64,000 bases of DNA from Larus michahellis. Lineage: Eukaryota; Chordata; Aves; Charadriiformes; Laridae. The position numbers were made by a program, and so were the translations under genes. The stretch spans positions 16,631,201 to 16,695,200 of the forward strand of contig NC_133900.1 of NCBI RefSeq assembly GCF_964199755.1. Reading direction: 5' to 3'. This document shows, one piece after another, positions 24,494 to 35,719 of this stretch (positions within the stretch are counted from its first letter, which is position 1; every line of letters begins with the position of its first letter). Under the pieces are notes generated by a model. That model was not told the DNA's origin. It did no database searches and worked only from the letters and a program-made list of their open reading frames with translations.

Positions 24494-25697
24494 ATGGGCT
24501 TGTATAGTCTGGAGCTTTGGTTATTCCGTTTGGAAAAAAAGCAAAGAGAGTCTCGGATGTTCTCCCCATCCTTGGATTGTTGGTTTTTTGTTTGAATTGG
24601 TTTGGTTTGGGGTTATTTTGTTTTCTTTTGTTTTTAATTGTGCAAACTGAGCTGATCTGTAGCCAACTTTGGAAGATTCAGGGGACGATGAAAACATCGG
24701 CATCCCAAGACTTCCACCAAGCAATCTCCGTTGCATGGCAGCACCCGCTGTGTGTGTGTGGGGGGCAGGATGGGGAAACTGGAAAAGCCAGGTGAGGCCT
24801 CTGGTTGGGAAAATTTGGTCTTTCCCTGCTGAAACAAGGCTTCATTGTGCAGGGCTATGGGGTGGTCCCGATATCTCCCACCTCATGTAACTGTAAACGC
24901 TGCAGCTTTCAGGGGAGCAGGTGAAAACAGCCGGGAGCGAAGCCTAAAGACGTCCGTGGACGATTGCACAGGCCCTGGTCAGAAACGGGCTTAACCCCGG
25001 GGGTCAGCAGGCCTCAGTGAGCCACGGCCAGGCCCACAGGGCTGTCACACGGGAACGTGCAGCACACACGTGACAAACCTAAACAGTCACAGGCGGGTCA
25101 CCGTTTTCACTGCAGAGTGATAAAAAATCCAATAGAAGCGTGGGAGACCGTAAATTGTGCAATGCGGTGAGGACAGTTTGATTAGGGGAGTGCTGCTGGA
25201 GACGCCTTAGGTGGGTGGGTTAACGTAATAAGCTGTTTAGTCCCCTTGGGACTTGCAATCGTGCTTCCCTGTCAGAGCACTTTGGCATGTATCTGCTGCC
25301 TGGGGGTGCGGGACAGCGGCTTGGGATGCTGTTGAAGGGCTAAGAGGTACCAAGAGGCATCAGCACAAGTCCTACGCGGGTCCTTTCTTCTCCTTCCGCT
25401 CCAGTATGATTCAGTTCCCTTCCTTCCCCTCCTATCCTTCAGCAAGGTGAGCTGACTGCACTTTTTTTCAGGTGAGCAACAACTGCCACAAAGGGGCAGG
25501 CAGGGGCAGGGAAAACGGGCCTGAGAAGATGTACAGGGAGGGTTTGGCAGGCAGAGCGAGTTTCTGCTCTCCTCTTGAAAAGCGCAAGGTCGGCAGATAG
25601 TATTACCCTGGAGTGTCTGGGCTTTCGACATGATGTTACATGCAACTCGATCTTCAGTTTTAAACAGATGTTTGGTCTAATCTCTCTGGTTTGCTGG

Positions 25698-25703
25698 AAT
25701 AAA
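25698..25703 (+). terminator. MAML3: Candidate proximal poly(A) signal, MAML3
   Basis: Canonical AATAAA about 1.2 kb after the MAML3 stop. Use would give a short 3'UTR lacking the transposon fossil and the A+T-rich distal part. Activity is not shown. Confidence 0.4.
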
Positions 25704-25939
25704 ATTCACTGCAGTGTTTGAAGAAGAGGGACCAGTGAAGGACTACTGTAAAGATCATTCATGAATGGATAAAATAATTGATATAGTTATTACAAACATG
25801 GGGTCTGCCCGAATAAGCTTTGAGGTGATAGCGACGTATCACTGCCTCTGCTGCGTGGACCAGTCCTGCGCCGCGCTGTAATGAAGTTGTGATACGTCTT
25901 GCACAATATTGAGATGCCAGCCATTCTGAATGCCTCAAG

Positions 25940-26096
25940 CAGCGGTTCCCAAGCTGCAGTCTGAGCCTGAGGCAGGCTGTCCTCCGAAACCTGTCACCTT
26001 TTTAGTGTTTTTAGCTGGGAGCTGCTTATCAGGGTATACAGCAGTGCATAAAAAATGTTAACATGATCCACAGTCCAAAAAATTTGGGAACCTCTG
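25940..26096. mobile_element. hAT-like non-autonomous DNA transposon fossil
   Basis: The left end 'cagcggttcccaagct' and the reverse complement of the right end 'cagaggttcccaaatt' are imperfect terminal inverted repeats (13 of 16 identical). They are of the CAG-GGTTC type seen in hAT/Charlie elements. The flanking octamers gcctcaag (25932-25939) and gcctaatg (26097-26104) look like a decayed 8-base target-site duplication, the hAT length. The 157-base interior has no coding capacity. It lies inside the MAML3 3'UTR. Confidence 0.65.
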
Positions 26097-27549
26097 GCCT
26101 AATGCTGGCCTCTGTGAGCCATAAGATGTGCTCTGTGGCGAAAACGTCTCTCATGTACAACTGCCAGTACCAACTACCCAGATACCGATTACCTCCTTTG
26201 AGCTGCTCTCCTTGGGCCCGGCGATGCGAGGGGCTCAGCCGCTGAAACCCACGGGAGCTGAGGCGCTTGGCATCTTGCATTTTGAAGTCCTGCCTTTCCC
26301 TGTGGAGCACAGATGTGCATCTCATTGAGGAGTGGGAGCAAAATGGGCCTGGAACCATCTCAGCGCCCCGTTACGGTTCCCTCTCTGGGTTTACCTAGAT
26401 GAGGAGAAGTATCTGTTTTAAATGCTATAATGTAGGCAGGACAAGCTGCATTTTTAACATGGACTAGCTGGTCGAGGTGAGCTATCAATCCATCTTGCCC
26501 TGACTGCTAATTTTTTAAAAAAATGCTTTAGTTACATCTCTTTTAGCTAACCCCTTTTTAAAATCCAGCACAAAGACCTATTCCAGTTCCTACTGAAGAT
26601 GACGGGGGTTCACCTGTCCGCTGCTTCGGCAGGAGCCGGATTGGGCCCTAATTCAGTGAAGGAGAGAGCACCAGCCAAAGTTCTCGGTCCCTCTTGTGGG
26701 TAAGTGGCTCTTGGTCGGACGAGCCTGAAGGGAAGGGGCAGGCAAACCGAGGAGAAAGGGTGCCCCGAAGGGTGCGTAGGTGTGTGTCTGCGCGAGCCTG
26801 GGGGTGAGGGAGGGACGAGCTGCTGTGGCACATTCCCATCCTGCCCCATAGGACAGAGGAGGCAGCGAGCCCGCTGCGCAGGGGACAGTACTGGGGACAG
26901 CACAGCGTCCCTTTCTTGGGGTCCCCCTGCCAGCGCAGAGCTGGGGAAGAAGGGATTAGAAATACACAACCGGCAGGTGAATAAATGGTGATGAAGATTG
27001 AGTCTCCGTTGTCTTTGTAAAGCTTCCTCCAAATACTCCGTACTGGGACCAAGTACTAGAGAGGTAGATTTTAATAGATTTGGGGTTGGTTTGTTTTTTT
27101 TTTTTATTTCTTACTATGGTGCTGATGTATATGTAATGTTAAAAAAAAAAACTTATTTGTAAATATGTTTTTACAATTCTACAGATATCACTGGGTCTAC
27201 TATCTGTAAAATATATACATATAAATATATATATATATACTGTTTGTTTAAAATAGAGTATTTTTATTTCATTCTTTAACTCATCCTTACTGCAGTGGTA
27301 TTGCACTTCAGATGACGTCTATTTACTAATTTGTACTGTACCCCTGACAGCAACTTCCTCCATTTTATTCAGATTTTTCTAGTTTTCTGTTTTTACTTTG
27401 TACATTAAGCATTGCTTATTTCCTTTTAAGACCTGTACAGAGGCTCTGAAAATGTAGAAAAAGACCTGATGTTAACATACCACTTTTAAAGAAAAAAAGA
27501 AAAAAAAACAAAACAGAACAAAACCAACCAAACAAACAAAAAAAAAACA

Positions 27550-27555
27550 AATAAA
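27550..27555 (+). terminator. MAML3: Distal poly(A) signal of MAML3
   Basis: AATAAA follows an A-rich stretch (27487-27549) and is followed by 'gatggttatctgagtcat', after which composition turns abruptly GC-rich. Cleavage is expected about 15-25 bases downstream. This is the best candidate for the main MAML3 transcript end. Confidence 0.7.
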
Positions 27556-27578
27556 AGATGGTTATCTGAGTCATATAC

Positions 27579-30500
27579 AAGGCTGGTTTATAGGATCATC
27601 TCTCGCCCCACGCCTGCGCCTCGGTGGGTGATCTTCCAGGGGGAGGAGGGAAGCGGCTTCAGGCAGGGGTTTCTCCGTGGCAGCCTGCGGAGCTGCCCTT
27701 GCCCGGCCGGACGCGGGGCAGGTATAGCTGGTACCAGGCCACCCCTCTTGCCCTGGGCTTTTTCACCACCCTCTGCATCCTGGTTAGCCCTGCCAGGCAC
27801 ATCCGAGCTGCTTTCCCCATGGCCAACGGAGCCACAGGTTGCCGTGACGGCAAGGAGTGCTTCAAGAGGTGTCATGAGGTCCCTTTCTCAAAACTGCAGG
27901 TGCTCTGAGGTGAGGTCTGTGCTCAGGCAGTTGCTATGGGGGGAGCTGGTCCATAATTGGGCCCAGCTCCAAACTTTTGCATTTATTCCATGTAGGGAGC
28001 AAAAGGAGGGAGTAGGGAGGGGCTTTCAGGGGAGGACACAAGATGGAGAGCGCAGGGTGGAAGAGTCCTGCAGCTGAGGTGTGGGAGGTGAGGTGGGGTG
28101 GAAGAACGGAGATACGGGGTTGGACATAGAAGTTGGAAAGAGGAGATGGGGAAACTGGGGAAGTGTGAAGACACATGCTTAGAGTAGTTCCCTATCACCT
28201 ACTACCACTACAGCGTGACAATCGTGTTGTCAGAAGCCTTCAAGGCTCGACACCAATTTCTCCATGTTTCCAGCCTAATGGGGAGTCATCGTGGATCAGA
28301 CATTGGACCTCCGCACAGCTTGCTGTTCGGGATGTCGGCGTGGCTTGGCTCCACAAACAACCTTTAAGGTGAGGTTAATGTCTCTTAATCCAGTCCTTTA
28401 CCATCCTAAATGTGGATGATGGGGCACAAGGAGTGAGGCTGGCCCAGATCAGAGCACTCGTCAGAGCTACTCCCCAGCACGTGCTGGAGAGGGCTTGCTG
28501 AGAAAGGATGCTTTCAGCAAGAGGCCCCTAGGTACCGACTGGCTTTGGAGCTGCAGCAGCGACCATCATCGTTTCTGATTGCGACCGACAGAAGAACGTT
28601 TGCATCAACTCACAGCATAAGCTGAAAGTGCAGCCTGACACCGACTCCTCCATCAGCCGGCAGGAAATGGTGTGGTTCTTGCTGGAGTTACACTAAATAC
28701 TGACGCTGACAGCACCCATCCGTTATAGGTGCATTTTGTTTTTAATTATAGATGAGTCAGTCTTTGACGCTTTTTGATCTGTCCTGGCTCACTGGGGAAA
28801 AAGCAGTGACTCAGAAGACAGGTGGCATCCTCAGCTCTAGGCCTACTTCTGCCCTCCTGTTAGCTGGTGCAGCTCCTCAAATGTGAGGTCCGTGTTTATC
28901 CCCTAGCTCTCTGGCTTTGCGCTGCTGGATGATGCTTGGCAGCCTCACACCTGCATTTTTTGGCATGTGAAATTGTCCCCGTACGACAGCAGTTTATTCC
29001 TTTCTGGAGAAGAGGGGAAGGAGAAGAAGGAGAAAGAGAAGCTATGTATAGCTATCTAGAAATATGCCAGACCACTGCAACAGGTAAGCTTGGAATGGAA
29101 TAATTTCAGAGGCAAAGGCCTATTTGAACACAGTTAGTGACCCTTTGGGCCTTTCCTAGTGTGTATTTAAGCCTCTTACATACTTTGGACCTTTGCCTTG
29201 GTTTTGACTCCAGTGGCAGCACTTCCTGCTGCCCGTGACTGTGTGAAGACATCACTGGTGGGTGTGTAGGTGGATGGTCTGTCTTTCAGCCCACGGAAGG
29301 GCTAGTGGAAGAATTCCCGGTGATTTCTGTGGTGGTTAAATCTGTCCCTGTCGTACTTTCTCCCTGGAGGCAAGCGCCAGAGACTTGCCCTTTCCGCAGC
29401 TGTGGCAGCTCCAGCCCGTTCACCATCACGATCTGTCCTTTTCTACTCAGCAGCCATTATTGGACCCAAGTCTCGCACCTTTGCACTTGTTTCATTTTAT
29501 TGTTCCAAATGCTATTTCAGCCTTTGGCACTTGCAGGCACTAAGTTGTGCCTTTTAATCACAAGCTAACTTCTGTACAGGTGTCCACCTTTTTCATCTGA
29601 AAGGTTATTATGAACCCGATCCAACACTCAATTTTCTGTGGTCAGGTTATCAACCTCAGTACACGTTTAGAAAGACCATAAGCATGCTCATTATATAAAC
29701 ATGCAGCATTTTTTGGCCAAATCATGTCTTCAGAGGCATGGCAAGGAAAATTTCTGCCTGCTGCCTCTAGCGTGGGTACATTCAGCATTGCCTAACTAGT
29801 TTGAATTATCAGGAGCTACCAAAATAGTCAGGCATGGCCTTGCTTCTCTGTTCTTCTACATAGTTTAAATTGACCATCAGGATACTTGGAGCTGATGGTG
29901 CTAAGCTACCACTTTTCCCCCCCTTTTAGCAGATAACTGTTCTCACAGTCAGTTTGCTTCTCATTGTCGTTTTATGATTCCCAGAGCCATGGCCATGCTG
30001 GGACATTTGTCTAGTCTTTCCCACACCCCTGCCATCTGTGCCTTGGTGGGAGACAATGCAGGAGACCCAATTGTTAGATGAGCATCTGTGCCTTCTTTTT
30101 GTCTGGGCTGGCTCTCCCTCTCGCAAGTGCCACACTGTGGGTACAGCTTCTCTTCCAGAGGCTTTGTGTGAGGACTGGGATCTGCCTCCAGCAGGGCCCC
30201 ACTTCCACAAGAAGGGTGTTTGAGCATGTGTTGAACTGTAAACGCCCATACAAAATCAAAAGGCCTTTGCAGAAACGTAGGGTCAAGTGTAGCTCGAAAC
30301 ATTTTCCTGAAGAAAGCAGCATTTCCATATGTGCTTAGACAGGCTCCCGTGGTGGGATTGGGTATACTCGGAAAATTGGGACCTTGCAGCGGCAAATTGC
30401 ATCGAAGCGTGTTTTTACGTTTGTGCAGCACGGATGGCACTACTGGGGAAAATGAAGAGGAGCAAAGGAAGACGACAGAGGCGTTGGCAAAGCTGAAGGA

Positions 30501-30735
30501 CATTGGGTAAGATGGGCGGATGCTTGCAGTGCCAGTTGCAACTAAGTTACTTAGCGAATTAATGGGTTTAGTTTTATGTAATTTGTTTAGGGTTTACGAT
30601 ATGGGGTGGGAAAACAGAACATTTAATTGCAAATGCAGATGTGACATGACATTCTGTCTTACTGACTCTTTTTCAAGGCTGTAGGGAAAGGAGAAAGTGT
30701 AAACAGCTCTGAAAAACCATGCATTTTACCTTGCA
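27579..30735. other. Intergenic spacer between MAML3 and MGST2 3' ends
   Basis: This is the tail-to-tail spacer. It starts GC-rich (27590-28100, with shadow frames of up to 149 codons) and then becomes ordinary A+T-rich DNA. The only item that stands out is an exon-like block at 30429-30506 on the + strand. No repeat was recognised. Confidence 0.75.
30429..30506 (+). other. Exon-like 78-base block, unassigned
   Basis: The block is bounded by an acceptor 'tttttacgtttgtgcag' and a donor 'gtaaga', both good matches to consensus. One frame is open across it and translates as TDGTTGENEEEQRKTTEALA followed by KLKDI, a charged helix-like sequence. The other two frames contain stops. Length is divisible by three. 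It lies on the strand opposite to MGST2, about 330 bases beyond the MGST2 stop. I do not recognise the peptide. It could be an exon of an antisense transcript, a MAML3 read-through exon, or chance. Confidence 0.25.
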
Positions 30736-30762
30736 ACAAGCTGTTAGTAGAGAGCTCTGATG

Positions 30763-30768
30763 CTTTAT
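30763..30768 (-). terminator. MGST2: Candidate poly(A) signal of MGST2 (distal)
   Basis: On the - strand this reads AATAAA, about 70 bases past the MGST2 stop codon. A second AATAAA is at 30816-30821, only 15 bases past the stop. A short 3'UTR is therefore likely; the distal signal is preferred because of spacing. Confidence 0.55.
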
Positions 30769-30815
30769 TTACATGCAGCTTATCTTTTTGGTGTTCAGGG
30801 AAAGCATCCACGTTA

Positions 30816-30821
30816 TTTATT
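30816..30821 (-). terminator. MGST2: Candidate poly(A) signal of MGST2 (proximal)
   Basis: AATAAA on the - strand, inside an A-rich run directly after the MGST2 stop codon. If used, the 3'UTR would be only about 35 bases long. Confidence 0.35.
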
Positions 30822-30835
30822 TTTTTAAACAGTCT

Positions 30836-30968
30836 TCAGAACAATTTACGTAGTTTCTTCATGATGCTGAAGTCCAGGTATTCATTCAGAAAGCTGTTAA
30901 CGATCCCAGCTGCACCCAGGGTTATCAAGCAAGTTAGAATTATCAGATTCAAATAAAAACCTGTTAAC
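30836..30968 (-). CDS. MGST2: MGST2 exon 5 (terminal)
   Basis: The exon has acceptor 'gctttccacttctag' and 133 coding bases including TAA. Its first base completes the codon of Arg104, the catalytic arginine of MGST2/LTC4 synthase, which is therefore split by the exon 4/5 junction. It encodes residues 105-147: LTGFYLNLIILTC and following, the fourth transmembrane helix, then NSFLNEYLDFSIMKKLRKLF, the conserved cytosolic tail with its basic end. MGST2 is an ER/nuclear-envelope MAPEG enzyme that conjugates glutathione to LTA4 and other electrophiles and reduces lipid hydroperoxides. No lesion is seen. Confidence 0.96.
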
Positions 30969-33792
30969 CTAGAAGTGGAAAGCAGAAAAATACTGTTACA
31001 AGTGAAACTGCTTGTCCACACCAGTTAAGAAGAGGTGTGTAGAGTCAGAAAGGACCACTGCGGAAAGGTTACTTTGGAGTGTTTTGGTAATAAACCATTC
31101 CCACACATGACTTTTGCTAGGGAGAAGAGAGATTCCCAATATCCTCTCCAAGGGAAAGCTCTCCCCCAGTGTTTCTAAATATTCGTGTGGAAGTTAGGAA
31201 CTTGCTCCAGGATGAAGCTAGCTCTTCCCATGACATGAAGACCTGTAGGTAAAGCCACAGACAAGCTCGAGCACCTCACTGCAACTCTAAGCGTAGGAGT
31301 GTGAGAAAGAAGCTGTAGGGGCCGAGGGAGAGGTGCGCGTGTCTCTTACATCCACATCTGTTGGTCAGGTACTCTCCCCTGAGCTACAAGGTCTGGTTAT
31401 CAGCTTGACTTGGAGATGGATTTTTTGACCGGAAAGAGAGTGTTGATCCTAAAAAATCAGTGATTAGGGTACTGTCCTGGTTTCAGCTGAGATAGAGTTA
31501 ACTTACTTTCTAGTGGTTGCTGTGTTTTCATATTTGCTGTGAAAGGAATGTCGATAATGCATATTGTTTTAGTTGTTGCTAACTGATGTTTATACTAGCC
31601 AAGGACTTTTTTCATCTTCCCATACAAGCTGGGAAAGAGCATAGACAGCACAATGGAATGGCCAATGGAATATTCCGTACCATAGACGTCATGCTTGGTA
31701 TATAAATGGGGGTTGGACGGTGTGGGGAAAATGTGATCTCTGCTCAGGTTGCGCTGGGCAACCAATTCACCAAGCAACGAAAGGTCTCTTTGGAGAATCC
31801 CATCACGTTAGCATTGGAGTGAGGTCTGAGGGGCTTGTCAGCCTTCAATTTATAGCCAGCTATCCCCATACCCACGGAGGTTGAAGGAGGGTGGGTGCTC
31901 GGGCACCGCTGGGGGTGTGGGGAGCCTCAGAATCTCACTGGTGCCTAAAGACTTGATGTAAGTAGCCTGCCACGTCTACATGCGGATTTGAAAATGGTGA
32001 ATGAAGTATGAGATTTTTCTCAGTTTCAGGAGAGCAGGAAAAAAGTCTTTCACTTAGCCCTTTAAGCATCTATCAGAGCCAGCTGGAGGGACAGGTGGAG
32101 GATACAGCTCACTTGCAAAAGCCTCTCCAGCACAGAAACTGAGTAGAAGGTGCATGTTCCTGCTGTATTCTTAAAAAATCCAGCCTTGGCAAATCTGAAC
32201 TGCAATTCATGTCATCAAGTACAATAGTATGTGTCATAACCAGCTCTTTGAGCACACAGACCAGGTTTGTCCTTATAACTAGCACGGCTGTAGTCAATGA
32301 TGATGGTTGAGACTCAGTGTGAAGACTAATGACCCTCTCACTACTAGGCCTGCTGGAGGCTCGTTGTGTGTTTTGGGGCCGGGTTCTGGGTTCTGCATGC
32401 CTGCCTTGTGCTGACCTGTTGCCAGCTAAAGCTGGAGGCGAGCACCAGCTGGGCTGCAGAGGCAGCCGCCTGAGCAAAGCCATTTTCTAGGGCTGCCAGG
32501 CTGAGTCTTGGCATCCTCTGTTCAATGCAAAGAAATTCAAGTCTCACCAGAGTGTAAAGCTCTGCTAATAGTAAAGCCAGCCACTGTTCCTTGGCTTCCT
32601 CGAGAGGCTGGATCAGTTGGTCTAAAAGTACTGAAGTGAAGCATGGGAAAGATTTCTTAAACAAAGGACTTTTTAGTTTGCTGATTAAAGAAAAGTCCGT
32701 TATGCTCTGCTTGTTCATTCATTTCCATGGTTTTGCTCCCCAAACTTCCTTAATAGTTGCTAGACTTCTGGTTGGTGTTCATTGCAGTGTTTGAATTATT
32801 GCATCTTTTACTGGGAGAAATAAAAGTATCTCCATATATTTGTTCCAGAAAACTTAGCCGCTCCCTTCTCTTAAGCAACAGCTCTTCCAAAAAGGATAAA
32901 GGACTGTTGTAGACTGTAGTGAAGGAGAATGGTAATATCGGTACAGAAGCTGTGGGAAATAGCCCTGTAGTACAGCCTTTTTGCTGCTGCAGGATTATTC
33001 ACTACAAAAATACTCTGATTGCTTTGTGTCTTCCTCTAGAAATATACATCCTAAGTTTTTTAATTTCATGACAAGCATGTATCATGCTATTTTCTTTTTA
33101 TGACTGATACGTGTGCTGGAAGAGGAGCCTTAGGTCAGAACACAGAATGTAGTGCAGTGTCTTCAGCGAAACAAGAAACAAACCGTGTGTTTGAGTGTTT
33201 ATAGTGGAGGGGTGTTTTGCTGGTGGGCATGTTTGTTGAAGCAGAATTCATGTTATGAGATGGTGTGCACTTAACATTCATTAACGTATGCTTATCTGCA
33301 GCTGTGTTCTTTTGTCTGTGGTGAAAGTTCATCAGCCTACAAGGCCAGATTTGCTTGCATTTTTTGTGGCCAGAGTAAAGGTCTTAACGTGACAAACTGA
33401 GGAAAAATGACAATAGCAGGCAGGCAGGCGCTGTGCAAGCCTTGCCTGAGCAGTCTCCCATCCCACAGCAGTCCTGATCTGCAGAACCGTGCTGCTGTTT
33501 TCAGAGCTCTCCGAGTCTGGTTGCCAATATGCTCAGTACAAAGCAGGCACCCACAAGGTGAGCATCAACCCTCTTCTCTCTCGTGACCTGCAGCATGCTC
33601 ACGTCTTAACCTAGGCTTCTACTGCAACAGCCAGCCCTCTTCCCTGAGGGCTTCCGCTTCAGACCTCCTGCTGACACTTTACACATGTTGCATTCAATTA
33701 TAGTCACTTTTCACTGCCAGTCCTTGGCTCTCAGCCCAGCTTCAGACCACAGCCTAGAGCTTTTAACCTGAGTTCAGTTGGTAACTCCTTAC
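30969..33792 (-). other. MGST2: MGST2 intron 4, with LTR insertion
   Basis: The intron has donor gtaagg and acceptor ttctag on the - strand. It contains the truncated retroviral LTR at 31473-31790 in the opposite orientation. Two - strand open frames of 124 codons (32109-32718) have no recognised similarity. Nothing else is identified. Confidence 0.9.
31473..31790 (+). mobile_element. Truncated endogenous retrovirus LTR (solo)
   Basis: It begins with TG ('tgtcctggtttcagctgaga'), the start of an LTR type I know as very common in bird genomes. The family's internal landmarks follow in order: 'tttagttgttgctaactgat', 'ccaaggactttttt', 'atattccgtaccata', 'gacgtcatgc' and the TATA box 'tatataaat' (31699-31707). 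After the expected transcription start the similarity fades near 31790, so the 3' part (R/U5 end) is missing or too decayed to see. There are no gag, pol or env genes alongside, so this is a solo, broken copy. It lies inside MGST2 intron 4, antisense to that gene. Confidence 0.8.
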
Positions 33793-33874
33793 CTTCCTTT
33801 CACAGACTGTACGTAACCATGGAAGTACTTGTAGCGGGCAAACACGTACAGCAGACCCAGAAAGGAAGCTGATT
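33793..33874 (-). CDS. MGST2: MGST2 exon 4
   Basis: This 82-base exon has acceptor 'tctttcatag' and donor 'gtaagg'. The size equals that of exon 4 in the LTC4S/MGST2 genes as I remember them. It encodes residues 77-104 with both edge codons shared: [18 protein letters not shown], then HGYVQSVKG. This is the end of the loop and transmembrane helix 3. It carries Arg90, Tyr93 and Tyr97, positions that contact glutathione in LTC4 synthase. The Glu77 codon at the junction (g|aa) stands where human MGST2 has Val, to my recollection. The frame is intact. Confidence 0.96.
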
Positions 33875-35719
33875 CTATGAAAGAAAAGATTATTAGCTCA
33901 AAAAAACCCAAAACAGAAAACTAAGAGATTAGGATCACAGACAGAAACTTTAGTTAAGTTTTCTAGTTGTATAGGTCTGGGGATTTTCACAGCTACCCAT
34001 ACCCTGGGAAGCTCTCTTGGGAAAGAATCATTCAAAGGAGATATACGTATTCTTAATCATCCACTACAGAAGGATCTTGATATGGGTTTACAGATGGGGG
34101 TGGGCACAGGACTCTCCAAAAAAATCTAAAAACATTCCCTGAAAATGAGACCTCAAGAACTAATGTGAATCTGTACCTCTCCCCTGCCCCAGTTTGGTGG
34201 TTATCCCAGAGACAGGATAGTGGGTTGGAGCACTGTGGCTTGACCCAGCCCTGTCATTTTGTATTGTGATGGCAGTTCATGCTAAAGGGGAGTGTTTGTT
34301 TTGTTAAGAGAATCTTATTTATGTTGTTAATAACCTGCTTTGCATTTATATAGCAGCTTTTATCCAAGGACATGAGAGAAGGCTGTAGTGAAGTTAGCTT
34401 TCTGACCTCCCTGTGGGAAGAGTATAAAGTCACCTCCATTTGATAGATGGAGCAGGGTGTGTAGGTCAGTCGTATTATCCAGGACTAAGCTGGATAATTT
34501 TGTGTTCTTTCAAATGGTGCGAGTGAGTACTACAGAGGACAGCTTTTGCTGTGTTCTGGATTAACTCGTGTAAACATACCTACGGGAGATGCTCAGCTGA
34601 AAAAATGACTTAAAGAGGAGGTTAACACAATCCTTCTTTTCTTACATATGACAGCGCGCGCCTGTGTTGCTGGTTAGCAACTGTGATTTTCCTCGATGCA
34701 ATTATCTGTCTATGAGCGCATGTACTATCTCGTATACAATTTGTTGACTTAGGTGGTGTTACTTTGGATTTACATTGGATTTGCAGTGGAGATGGGACTG
34801 CCCCCTCCAGAAAAATTACTCTTTCAGAGCAAATATAAAAAATCGAAAAGAAACCTAGTCATTCAGGAAGGAGAGGTATACTGGGCACAAGCTAGTTATC
34901 CTTTCTCAAGCCCACAGACGTCATGCTTCTAAAACATCAGCTGGGGAAGGGTTAATAGAGCAGAATGGCAAAATTAGGCTCTATTAGGAGATATCACAAA
35001 CCCACCTTGGAGGGGTATGAAAGCTCTGTGGCATCTGAGTTCAGAAGGTTTGGCCAAAACCTGACCCCCTGCTAGGCACCTGAGAAAACACCATAGGTTT
35101 TCAGGAGCCCCCGCCGCACACCTGCAGTACAGTATCTATGGCTGGAGATGCCGCTGTTATGACTGCACTTCAGCGCTCAGCGCTATGTCCCAGAACAAAC
35201 AAATGAGTCATAGCCCAGCAGCGATGTCACTCAACTGGGATGTAAAAACCCAAAGGTTTGCTGGCTTGAGCTCCGTCTCCATCAGCCAGGGGTCCAGCCA
35301 TGGGCACGAGTGCTCTGGCCTGAGTCTTTTCGGGCTGCCTCCTCCCCGGGGATGACAGCTATGCTTGATGTCCTGTGAGAATTGTCCCGTAGTATGCAAA
35401 TAATTGTTAGTGGGAAGGATCTGGGAGCTGCTTTTCTGAATGATTCACCCTGCAAATCCACTGAGTGTATGATAAACGTGCCATGTGCTGGCTCCTTGAT
35501 TTGCAGAGAGAAGTGAAAGCTGTCGGGGCGATGTGAAATGCCATGACTAAGTGGGGATTTGAGTGTCACTGAGCATTCTTCTAGGAAGGCTATGCTAATG
35601 TAATGCAATTAAAAGAAGGAGAAAAGATGTATACAGTCGTTTACCTCCTGATAAAACTAAAGTGTTTTAAAAAGTTATGTAAAACTTCTCAGGCCAAGAT
35701 AAAAACAAAAAGTATTTAC
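33875..35719 (-). other. MGST2: MGST2 intron 3
   Basis: Donor gtaaat and acceptor catag on the - strand. It contains a decayed MIR/L3-like fragment at 34341-34465. No gene is seen. Confidence 0.9.
34341..34465 (+). repeat. Ancient MIR/L3-like fragment
   Basis: The order 'gcatttatatagcagctttt', 'atccaagga', 'cctccatttgatagatggag' follows the conserved 3' region shared by amniote L3/MIR-type repeats (consensus idea: atttatatagcgcctttcatcc ... cattttacagatgggg). It is decayed and interpreted from memory. Confidence 0.5.

Larger units (their letters stand above)
24494..27578 (+). other. MAML3: MAML3 3'UTR (inferred extent)
   Basis: The interval runs from the MAML3 stop to about 23 bases past the distal AATAAA at 27550. 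It contains a (TTTGG)-rich stretch near 24596, a possible early poly(A) signal at 25698-25703, an hAT-like fossil at 25940-26096, another AATAAA at 26980-26985, and a very A+T-rich distal part (27060-27560) with ATTTA-like words, an AT dinucleotide run at 27226-27239 and A-rich simple sequence before the signal. The GC-rich frames inside (for example 26610-27052 on the - strand) are taken as chance. A UTR of about 3 kb fits a mammalian MAML3 mRNA, but the exact end is inferred. Confidence 0.7.

Noticed and set aside
29961..30503. 180-codon - strand frame covering 29961-30503
   Set aside because: It is the opposite strand of the exon-like block and flanks; no motif recognised, and it lies beyond the MGST2 transcript end.
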